Shown here piece after piece: positions 1 to 5,100 of a DNA stretch of 5,799 nucleotides. Source of the stretch: Solirubrobacteraceae bacterium (GTDB taxonomy: Bacteria > Actinomycetota > Thermoleophilia > Solirubrobacterales > Solirubrobacteraceae); assembly GCA_024710825.1 (NCBI GenBank), contig JANJUA010000181.1, positions 1-5,799 on the forward strand, written 5' to 3'. The notes below the pieces were generated by a model. It made no database searches. It saw only the letters and a program-made list of their open reading frames with translations, and was not told the origin of the DNA. The number at the start of each line of letters is the position of its first letter. Position 1 is the first letter of the stretch. A program made the position numbers and the translations under genes.

Positions 1-270
1 GGCAGCCTCGGGCTGGAGCCGGACGCGCTGGAGCCGACGCTCGAACGCCTGCTCGAGGCGCTGACGGCGTGGCTGGAGGCGGACGACGAGGCGGTGCTCG
101 CGGCGGTGCGTTCGCGCGACGCCCTGCTGGGGCGCGAGGTCTCGTGGTCGGACGGCACGGGCGTGGGACGCGGGCTGGACGCCTCCGGCGCGCTCGTGGT
201 AGAGCTGCCGAGCGGCGAGCGGGTGGCGCTGGACGCCGGCGAGGTCCACCTCGGGCGGGGCATGCGGTAG
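1..270 (+). CDS. birA: Biotin-[acetyl-CoA-carboxylase] ligase BirA, C-terminal part (5' end outside window)
   Basis: Frame 1 is open from the first base to TAG at 268-270, giving the last 89 residues of a larger protein. They comprise a helical stretch (LERLLEALTAWLEADDEAVL), then RSRDALLGREVSW, a GVGRGLDASGALVVEL strand pair and the ending VALDAGEVHLGRGMR. This is the usual ending of actinobacterial biotin-protein ligases: the helix at the end of the catalytic domain, then the small SH3-like C-terminal domain (the 'RDxLxGRxV ... G.A.GID..GALLV ... GEVHLR' pattern). The enzyme makes biotinyl-5'-AMP and transfers biotin to the carrier lysine of acetyl/propionyl-CoA carboxylases in the cytoplasm. 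The ATP- and biotin-binding motifs lie upstream and cannot be checked, nor can a possible N-terminal DNA-binding domain. The gene converges on the helicase gene. The identification rests on the C-terminal domain alone but is a good match. Confidence 0.82.
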   Translation, partial: GSLGLEPDALEPTLERLLEALTAWLEADDEAVLAAVRSRDALLGREVSWSDGTGVGRGLDASGALVVELPSGERVALDAGEVHLGRGMR

Positions 271-312
271 GCCGTCGCCCCGGACGACGCAGGGGTGGCG
301 AGGCACGGCGCA

Positions 313-331
313 GCGGGGCACGGCGCCCCGC
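313..331. terminator. GC-rich hairpin downstream of birA, possible terminator
   Basis: A perfect 7-bp inverted repeat (GCGGGGC, loop ACGGC, GCCCCGC) begins 43 nt after the birA stop codon. No U-tract follows, so a classical intrinsic terminator is not shown. In very GC-rich actinobacteria, hairpins without a U-run are often proposed as terminators. The short word GCACGGCG occurs at 303-310 and again at 318-325, so the hairpin's loop side is part of a small direct repeat. Stems of this kind also arise by chance in GC-rich DNA. Confidence 0.3.
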
Positions 332-355
332 CGTGAGCGAGCGATCGGCCGTGGA

Positions 356-375
356 CGAGCCGATCGATCGGCTCG
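356..375. terminator. Perfect 20-bp palindrome between convergent genes, possible bidirectional terminator
   Basis: The arms CGAGCCGATC and GATCGGCTCG form an uninterrupted 10+10 bp palindrome. As RNA from either strand it can fold into an 8-bp stem with a TCGA tetraloop. It lies 16 bp beyond the helicase stop (minus strand) and 85 bp beyond the birA stop, where two convergent transcripts would need to end. No U-tract is present on either side, so a protein-binding palindrome is an equally fair reading. Confidence 0.4.
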
Positions 376-391
376 CCACCGCCGGTGAGGC

Positions 392-3300
392 TCAGGCGGC
401 CTCGGCTTCGGACTCGTCGGTCGAGCCGTCGCCCTCGGGGCGGGGCTCCTCGGACGCGGCGGCGGCCTTCGTGGTCCGACGACGCGCGGGCTTCTTCGGC
501 GCCGCCGACTCCGACCCCGTCTCCGACACGGGCTTCTCCCCACCGGCAGCAGCCCTCGTGGACCGACGACGCACCGGCTTCTTCGGAGCGGGCTCCTCCG
601 TCTCGGCCCCCGACTCCGACCCCGCCTCCGGCACCGGCTCCCCGCCACCCGCAGCAGCCCTCGTGGACCGACGACGGACCGGCTTCTTCGGAGCGGGCTC
701 CTCCGTCTCGACGGTCGGCTCGAGCGCGAGCTGGCCCTGCGGCGCGGCGGCGGCCTTGGTGGTCCGACGGCGCGCGGGCTTGCTCGCCGCGGGTTCGGCC
801 TCGGTCGCGGCCTTCGTCGTCCGACGCCGCGCGGGCTTCGCCGGCGCCCGGGCGGGGGGCTCCGGCTCGGCCTGCGGCGCGCTCGCCGAGTCGGGGTCCG
901 GCGCCGACGGGGGCTCCGGTGCGGACTGCTCGGCAGGGGCAGCGGCCTTCGCGGTACGGGCCCGCGCAGGCTTCGCCGGCGCCTCCTCCTCAGCCGCAAC
1001 CGCCTTCGCGGCACGGCGGCGCGCAGGCTTCACCGGCGCCTCGTCCTCAGCCGCAACCGCCTTCGCGGTACGGCGGCGCGCAGGCTCCGCCGGCGCCTCG
1101 TCCTCAGCCGCAACCGCCTTCGCGGTACGGCGGCGCGCAGGCTTCACCGCCGCCTCCTCCACAGCCGCAACCGCCTTCGCGGTACGAGCCCGCGCAGGCT
1201 TCGCCGGCGCCGGCGAAGCCTCCGTCTCGGGCTGCGGGTCAGACGCCGGCGAAGCCTTCGCCGCGGCGGACGCAGCCGCAACGGCGGCCTTGGGCCTGCG
1301 GCGAACGGGCTTCTTCGGCGCCGCCGCCGCGTCCGCGGACTCAGGCGGGCCGTCGGACGTCGCCGACTCCGGCGAAGCGCCGGCGGCGGCTCTCGTCGCG
1401 CGGCGACGAACGGGCCTCTTGGGCGGCGACTCGGAGGCCGGCTCAGGCGAGGCGTCGCCGTCCGACCCGGGCTGGGCCTCCGCATCGGGCGCGTCGGCGG
1501 CCTCGGGCATCGGGTCGGCGGCCTTGGTCGTCCGGCGGCGCGCAGGCTTCTTCGCCGCGGGCACGTCATCCTGGCTCGCCGCGCTGCCCGGGAGGAGTGC
1601 CGCCGCGGCGCTGATCGCCTCGACCGCGGCCGCTTCGTCCACGGGCTCCGGCTTGGGCTTGCGGGCGCGCCGTGCGCGCGGCGCGGGCTGTCGCTCCTCG
1701 GGCGGATCGGGCTCGGACGACCCCTCGGCGGGCCCGTCCACCCCCGACCGCTCGCCATCCGACGACGCCTCGGCGGGCCCGTCCGCCTCGGACCGCTCGG
1801 CCTGTTCGCCGGCACTCGCGGATGTGGCATCGTCGCTGACGGGCGCATCGCCCGGCTCGGACCGGCCCCCCTCGCCCGCGCCGACGAGCGCCAGCGTCTC
1901 GGCCTCGACGAGCCCATCCTCGCCCTTGCGCTTCTTGCGCCGGCTACCGCGCCCAGAGCGCTTCTTCGGGAAGTTGCGCAGCAGGTCGCGCGCCAGCGAG
2001 TTCGGCTTGCGCGCCATCCTCGTGCGCGCGCCGCGCAGCACCTCCTCGGCCTCCGGCGAGTGCGCCACGGCCGCGGCGAGGATCGCCGCGCTCAGGCGCC
2101 GGTCCTGCTTGCGCGTCGCATGGACGAGTCGGCGCGCGTTGCGCGCGTGCGCCCCGCCGGACGAGTTGACGAGCAGCCCCAGCAGGCGCTTGGTCTCCGG
2201 CCAGCGCTGCACCGCGTACTCCTCGTGCACCTCGCGGGTGTACTCGGCCAGCCGCCAGATCCAGGCGTTCGCCTGGTCGCGGCGGCCGATGCGCTTCTCG
2301 GCGAGCGCCTGCAGGCAGACCTTCACGGCCTCGCGGCGCTCGTCGCGCGCCCAGCCGCCGATCTCGTCGATCGCCAGGTCGAACGCCTCGGCGTCCTTCG
2401 CCGCCGCGATCTCCTGGAGGGCGCGGATGCGCAGCTGCGACGACTTGTTGCGCTGCACGGCCGTCAGCAGGAAGCGCCGCTTCAGCTCGCCGGACCGGTC
2501 GAAGTGCAGCATCGCCCGCGCCCGGCGCCAGCCGTTGGGCTGGACGCGCGCACCGGCGAGCGCCGCCCACACGTGCTGCTCGCCCCAGTCGAGGTGCTCG
2601 ACGGCGATCCGCCACAGCTCGCGCTCGAAGACCTGCGCCCGGCGCTCCGGGTCCGAGCACACCGGCAGCACCCGGCGCTCGACGCGGATGCGGCGCCCGC
2701 GGCCCCGGCGGACCGGACCGACGACGATCGCGCCGCCCCGGTAGACGTCGCGGTCCAGCAGCGAGTGCAGCGTCACGACCGGGTCGTCGTGCTTGGTCGC
2801 GGGATGGACGAAGTCGACGACGACGCCCGACTCCTTGCCCGGATGCCGGCGCGTGACGCGCCCGACGCGCTGCTGGTAGATGCGCTTGGAGGCCGTCGGC
2901 GCGAGGTGCAGGCAGACCGTGGCGCGCGGCGAGTTCCAGCCCTCCGCGAGCAGCTGCGCGTTGACGAGCACGTCGATCTCGCCGCGCTCGTAGCGCGCGA
3001 GGATGTCCGCCAGCTCGCGCTTCGGCGTCTCGCCGGACACCGCCATCGCCTTCAGGCCCTCGTCGCGGAACGCCTCCGCCACGTTGTAGGCGTGGCGGAC
3101 TCCCGCCGCGTAGACGACGCCCGGCACGCCGTTGAAGCGCGTCTTGTAAAGGCTCGCGACCGCCAGGTTGAACGGGATCTGGTCCAGCAGCTCGGCGAGC
3201 AGCTCCTGATCGAACTCGACGTCGACGTCGCCGCGCCGCAGCGGCACCTTGGCGATCGAGCGCACGCCCGCGCCGGGCGGGATGCGGATGCAGCGCAGCG

Positions 3301-4345
3301 GCGCGATGACGCCGCGGCGCGCCGCCTGCGCGAGGTCGAAGCGCGAGGTCTGGGTCGGGAAGAGGTCGGTGACGTGGCGGGCGATCAACGCGCCCGTCGC
3401 CGTCATGCCGACGAAGATCGGGCCCGTCCACTCGCGGATCGCCGCGGACGTCTTCTCGCCCAGCGCCGTGTGCGCCTCGTCGCAGATGACGATCGTGTAC
3501 GCCGAGGAGATCTTCCCCGCGTTGCGGACGAACCACTGATACGTCTCGACGGTCACGGGGCCGTTGGCCGGGTCACGGTCGCCCTTCATCAGCGGCCCGG
3601 AGATGCGGTCGCGGTAGCCGCGGTCGCGCAGCTCGCCGAGGAACTGGTCGACGAGGTTGCGGCGGTGGGTGAGGATCAGCACCCCGCCGGTGCGCGACGC
3701 CTCGACGAAGCCGAGCGCCGCGACCGTCTTGCCCGCGCCGGTCGCGTGCTCGAACCAGAATCGCTTGTGGGCGTTGGGGTCCTCGGGCTGCTCGTCGAGC
3801 TGCTCGTCGTCGGCCGGCGGCGGCTCGTCCCAGTCGTGCGGCTCCTCGTCCTCGGGCAGCTCCTCGTCGCCGTCCTCCTCGCCGGGCAGCGCGGAGGACC
3901 CGGCGAACGGGTCGTCGTCGTCGGCCGGCCCGGCCGACGGCTCCTCCATCGCGAGCACCGGGGCGGCGCTGCGGGAGCCGCCGTTCGGGCTCTGCGCCGC
4001 GGCGAGCAGCGCGGTGAGCGTGCCCGAGAGCGCGTCGACCTGGTGCGGGTTCAGCAGCGTGCCGTCGACGAGGTGTGGCTCGTCCTCGCTCAGCAGCCGC
4101 TCGAGCCCCAGCAGCAGCGAGAACGCCCGCCGCCACTCGGTGGAGGGCTTCTCGAGCCCGCGGGCGAGCTCGGCGAGCGCCGCGTCGAGCGCGCGGCGGC
4201 GCGCGCCGCCCGGCGCGAGCGCGACCGCGGCGTCCTCGCCCTCGTGGACGAAGCGCTCACGGGTGAACCGCTCGGCCCGAGCGATGTCCGCGGGCGAAGG
4301 TAGGGGCGCGACCGCGACGGTCGCCACTGGCGTGAAATCAGCCAA
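392..4345 (-). CDS. DEAD/DEAH-box superfamily 2 helicase with acidic insert and long histone H1-like KPARRRTTKA repeat tail
   Basis: This is a 1317-residue ATP-dependent helicase or translocase of the COG1061/SSL2-like type. Visible motifs are a Q-motif-like LNPHQVDAL (98-106), Walker A ATGAGKT (201-207, Lys206), motif Ia LTHRR (225-229), DEAH (289-292), motif III MTATGA (314-319), motif IV-like VVYAA (410-414), motif V AEGWN (467-471) and motif VI QQRVGRVTRR (491-500). All catalytic residues are intact. Residues 133-190 form an acidic, disordered-looking insert between the Q-like motif and Walker A. Residues about 530-790 are helix-rich and match no domain I recognise. From about 794 to the end the protein is low complexity: KKRSGRGSRRKKRKG, then acidic/Pro/Ser-rich sequence, then 13 basic motifs separated by Glu/Ala linkers. 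The proposed start is TTG at 4343-4345, which has an in-frame stop 39 nt upstream and no clear Shine-Dalgarno; GTG at 4325-4327 is an alternative. The tail suggests binding to DNA or structured RNA. Substrate and direction of unwinding are unknown. No nuclease or methylase domain is present, so a restriction-enzyme role is not supported. Confidence 0.95.
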   Translation of the reverse strand: MADFTPVATVAVAPLPSPADIARAERFTRERFVHEGEDAAVALAPGGARRRALDAALAELARGLEKPSTEWRRAFSLLLGLERLLSEDEPHLVDGTLLNPHQVDALSGTLTALLAAAQSPNGGSRSAAPVLAMEEPSAGPADDDDPFAGSSALPGEEDGDEELPEDEEPHDWDEPPPADDEQLDEQPEDPNAHKRFWFEHATGAGKTVAALGFVEASRTGGVLILTHRRNLVDQFLGELRDRGYRDRISGPLMKGDRDPANGPVTVETYQWFVRNAGKISSAYTIVICDEAHTALGEKTSAAIREWTGPIFVGMTATGALIARHVTDLFPTQTSRFDLAQAARRGVIAPLRCIRIPPGAGVRSIAKVPLRRGDVDVEFDQELLAELLDQIPFNLAVASLYKTRFNGVPGVVYAAGVRHAYNVAEAFRDEGLKAMAVSGETPKRELADILARYERGEIDVLVNAQLLAEGWNSPRATVCLHLAPTASKRIYQQRVGRVTRRHPGKESGVVVDFVHPATKHDDPVVTLHSLLDRDVYRGGAIVVGPVRRGRGRRIRVERRVLPVCSDPERRAQVFERELWRIAVEHLDWGEQHVWAALAGARVQPNGWRRARAMLHFDRSGELKRRFLLTAVQRNKSSQLRIRALQEIAAAKDAEAFDLAIDEIGGWARDERREAVKVCLQALAEKRIGRRDQANAWIWRLAEYTREVHEEYAVQRWPETKRLLGLLVNSSGGAHARNARRLVHATRKQDRRLSAAILAAAVAHSPEAEEVLRGARTRMARKPNSLARDLLRNFPKKRSGRGSRRKKRKGEDGLVEAETLALVGAGEGGRSEPGDAPVSDDATSASAGEQAERSEADGPAEASSDGERSGVDGPAEGSSEPDPPEERQPAPRARRARKPKPEPVDEAAAVEAISAAAALLPGSAASQDDVPAAKKPARRRTTKAADPMPEAADAPDAEAQPGSDGDASPEPASESPPKRPVRRRATRAAAGASPESATSDGPPESADAAAAPKKPVRRRPKAAVAAASAAAKASPASDPQPETEASPAPAKPARARTAKAVAAVEEAAVKPARRRTAKAVAAEDEAPAEPARRRTAKAVAAEDEAPVKPARRRAAKAVAAEEEAPAKPARARTAKAAAPAEQSAPEPPSAPDPDSASAPQAEPEPPARAPAKPARRRTTKAATEAEPAASKPARRRTTKAAAAPQGQLALEPTVETEEPAPKKPVRRRSTRAAAGGGEPVPEAGSESGAETEEPAPKKPVRRRSTRAAAGGEKPVSETGSESAAPKKPARRRTTKAAAASEEPRPEGDGSTDESEAEAA
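546..710. repeat. Duplicated 105-bp unit with a 59/60 identical core, inside the helicase tail
   Basis: The 60 bases at 546-605 and at 651-710 differ at a single position (C at 572, G at 677), a synonymous difference in a Val codon (GTG versus GTC). The offset is 105 bp, a multiple of three, so the duplication adds 35 residues in frame. Each copy encodes a GAxTEEPAPKKPVRRRSTRAAAGG-like segment. The sequence between the cores (606-650 against 501-545) is similar but less conserved. Confidence 0.9.
944..1201. repeat. 57-bp tandem repeat, about 4.5 copies, inside the helicase tail
   Basis: The word GCAGGCT recurs at 966, 1023, 1080, 1137 and 1194, exactly 57 bp apart, marking tandem 19-codon units that read KPARRRTAKAVAAEDEAPA in the minus-strand gene (residues 1049-1134). 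The units at 1023-1079 and 1080-1136 differ at only 2 of 57 bases. The outer units diverge more, with RAR replacing RRR and different acidic linkers. The exact multiple-of-three period keeps the frame open. A DNA array this uniform can expand or contract by replication slippage or unequal recombination, so tail length may vary among strains. Confidence 0.93.
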
Positions 4346-4468
4346 GAAGGCTCGAAGAATGGACGGGGTCGCGGTCTGGACTGCTCACGACCCGAGGTGC
4401 CGGAACCCACCCGGAGAGCTGCTGCGAAGCGCAGCCTCCCAGGCAGCGCCCCGCGACGGGTTGACGCC

Positions 4469-4474
4469 AGGATA
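4469..4474 (-). promoter_or_regulatory. Candidate -10 box (TATCCT) for the helicase transcript
   Basis: On the minus strand the hexamer TATCCT fits the actinobacterial TANNNT -10 pattern. Initiation would be expected near 4462, leaving a 5' leader of roughly 115-120 nt before the TTG at 4345 and including the hairpins listed for this intergenic region. No convincing -35 hexamer precedes it, which is not unusual in high-GC actinobacteria. The call rests on one short motif. Confidence 0.2.
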
Positions 4475-4497
4475 CCGCATGATCGGACGGCGCGGCA

Positions 4498-4503
4498 TAC
4501 CCT
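4498..4503 (+). promoter_or_regulatory. Candidate -10 box (TACCCT) for a leaderless thioredoxin transcript
   Basis: TACCCT fits TANNNT and ends 6 bp before the ATG at 4510, the spacing that would place the transcription start on the A of that ATG. No Shine-Dalgarno sequence lies before the ATG and an in-frame TGA sits at 4480-4482, so this ATG is the only reasonable start. Leaderless mRNAs are frequent in actinobacteria. There is no clear -35 match at 17-19 bp. Confidence 0.35.
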
Positions 4504-4509
4504 GGGCAC

Positions 4510-5100
4510 ATGCGGCGCCTCGCCTTCCTCGCGATCGGCCTCGGCCTCGCCGCCATCGTCGCCATCGGGCTCGTCCAGAGCGGCGGCGGGGGCGGCAAGC
4601 CGGAGGCCGCCACGATCTCCACACAGGACGCGCGCGAGGCGCTGGCCGGCGCGCCGGCCCCGTTGGCGGCGCTGCACGCCCAGGCCAACGAGCTGCTGCC
4701 GGGCGGCGCGGACGCCGTCGAGAAGCGGCTCGCCGAGCTGCGCGGCCACCCCGTCGTGCTCAACGGCTGGGCGTCGTGGTGCGGGCCGTGCCGCTTCGAG
4801 CTGCCGTTCCTGCAGAACGTGTCCGTCGAGCTCGGCAAGCAGGTGGCGTTCCTCGGCCTCGACACCGGCGACGTCACGGAGGACGCCCGCGCGTTCATGG
4901 ACGACTTCCCGGTCAGCTACCCGAGCTACGAGGACCCCGACAACAAGGCGGTCACCGCGCTGAAGGCCCCGCGCGGGCTCCCGTTCACGATCTTCTACGA
5001 CGAGCGCGGCGAGGTGGCCTACGTCCACCAGGGCGGCTACGCGTCGCAGGAGCGCCTCGAGCAGGACGTGCGCCGCTACGCCCTCGGCGACGATGCCTGA
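4510..5100 (+). CDS. Membrane-anchored TlpA/ResA-like thiol-disulfide oxidoreductase
   Basis: This 196-residue thioredoxin-fold protein starts with MRR and one hydrophobic segment (about residues 4-22). A poly-Gly linker (25-29) follows, so the catalytic domain is probably held on the outer face of the cytoplasmic membrane. No lipobox cysteine is seen. The active site is SWCGPC, with catalytic Cys91 and Cys94, within NGWASWCGPCRFELPFLQ, typical of TlpA/ResA proteins. The strand VAFLGLDTGD follows, and the cis-proline is in GLPFTIFYD (Pro158). FIYD-HxGGY-like sequence near 160-176 completes the fold. The family reduces or oxidises disulfides outside the cytoplasm, for example apocytochrome c thiols. 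No cytochrome-maturation gene is visible to assign a substrate. ATG at 4510 is the first start after an in-frame stop at 4480. The stop codon overlaps the start of the GalT-like gene, so the two form an operon. The fold is certain; the exact role is open. Confidence 0.94.
   Translation: MRRLAFLAIGLGLAAIVAIGLVQSGGGGGKPEAATISTQDAREALAGAPAPLAALHAQANELLPGGADAVEKRLAELRGHPVVLNGWASWCGPCRFELPFLQNVSVELGKQVAFLGLDTGDVTEDARAFMDDFPVSYPSYEDPDNKAVTALKAPRGLPFTIFYDERGEVAYVHQGGYASQERLEQDVRRYALGDDA

Larger units (their letters stand above)
464..1552 (-). repeat. Thirteen-copy KPARRRTTKA-type protein repeat encoded in the helicase tail
   Basis: Residues 932-1294 of the helicase contain 13 copies of a ten-residue basic motif, consensus [KE]-P-[AV]-R-[RA]-R-[TSA]-[TA]-[KR]-A with slight variants. 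The first begins at Lys932/933 and the last at Lys1284/1285. Linkers of about 9 to 35 residues between copies are rich in Glu, Asp, Ala, Pro and Ser. The pattern resembles the Lys/Pro/Ala-rich C-terminal tails of bacterial histone H1-like proteins and actinobacterial HU (HupB) extensions, which bind nucleic acids with little sequence specificity. That resemblance is in composition and style, not shown homology. Confidence 0.9.
4346..4509. promoter_or_regulatory. Divergent intergenic region between helicase and thioredoxin genes, with inverted repeats
   Basis: This 164-bp gap must hold promoters for both divergent genes. Inverted repeats seen on the plus strand are GTCGCGG (4368-4374) with CCGCGAC (4451-4457); CCG-A-GGTG (4392-4399) with CACC-CGG (4408-4414); GCTGCG/CGCAGC around AAG (4421-4435); and GCCT/AGGC (4434-4444). 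The first pair encloses the others, so a transcript could fold as a closing stem with internal hairpins. If the thioredoxin mRNA is leaderless, the structured part belongs to the helicase 5' leader. I recognise no known riboswitch class here, and short GC-rich stems are common by chance at this base composition. Confidence 0.35.

Noticed and set aside
944..1201. CRISPR-like array
   Set aside because: The repeats are contiguous 57-bp units without variable spacers, keep the reading frame and encode a regular protein motif.
1144..1917. Minus-strand Arg/Pro-rich open frame inside the helicase tail
   Set aside because: It is an alternative frame of the same low-complexity repeat region; the Arg/Pro bias is a by-product of CGC/CCG-type codons.
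69..2744. Very long plus-strand open frame (891 codons) opposite the helicase
   Set aside because: Its translation is Arg/Ala/Ser/Gly-rich with no motif, it overlaps the 3' end of birA in another frame, and it lies opposite a frame carrying the complete set of SF2 helicase motifs. Lack of stops is expected in GC-rich repeat DNA.
2060..4303. Plus-strand open frame of 747 codons opposite the helicase core
   Set aside because: It is composed almost only of Arg, Ala, Val, Leu, Asp and Gly with no recognisable fold, and is a mirror of the helicase codons.
392..4345. Helicase as part of a defence system (restriction or DISARM-like)
   Set aside because: The motor type occurs in such systems, but there is no nuclease, methylase or other defence gene in the window; the neighbours are housekeeping-type genes (birA, thioredoxin, GalT-like).
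4385..4460. Signal recognition particle RNA, tRNA or known riboswitch in the divergent gap
   Set aside because: The conserved SRP GGAAG/AGCAG core, a cloverleaf with a T-loop, and cobalamin, TPP or glycine riboswitch signatures were looked for by eye and not found.
4461..4466. TTGACG as a -35 box for the thioredoxin gene
   Set aside because: It is a perfect-looking hexamer, but no -10-like sequence lies 16-19 bp downstream (4483-4490 is GC-rich), and it is 31 bp from TACCCT.
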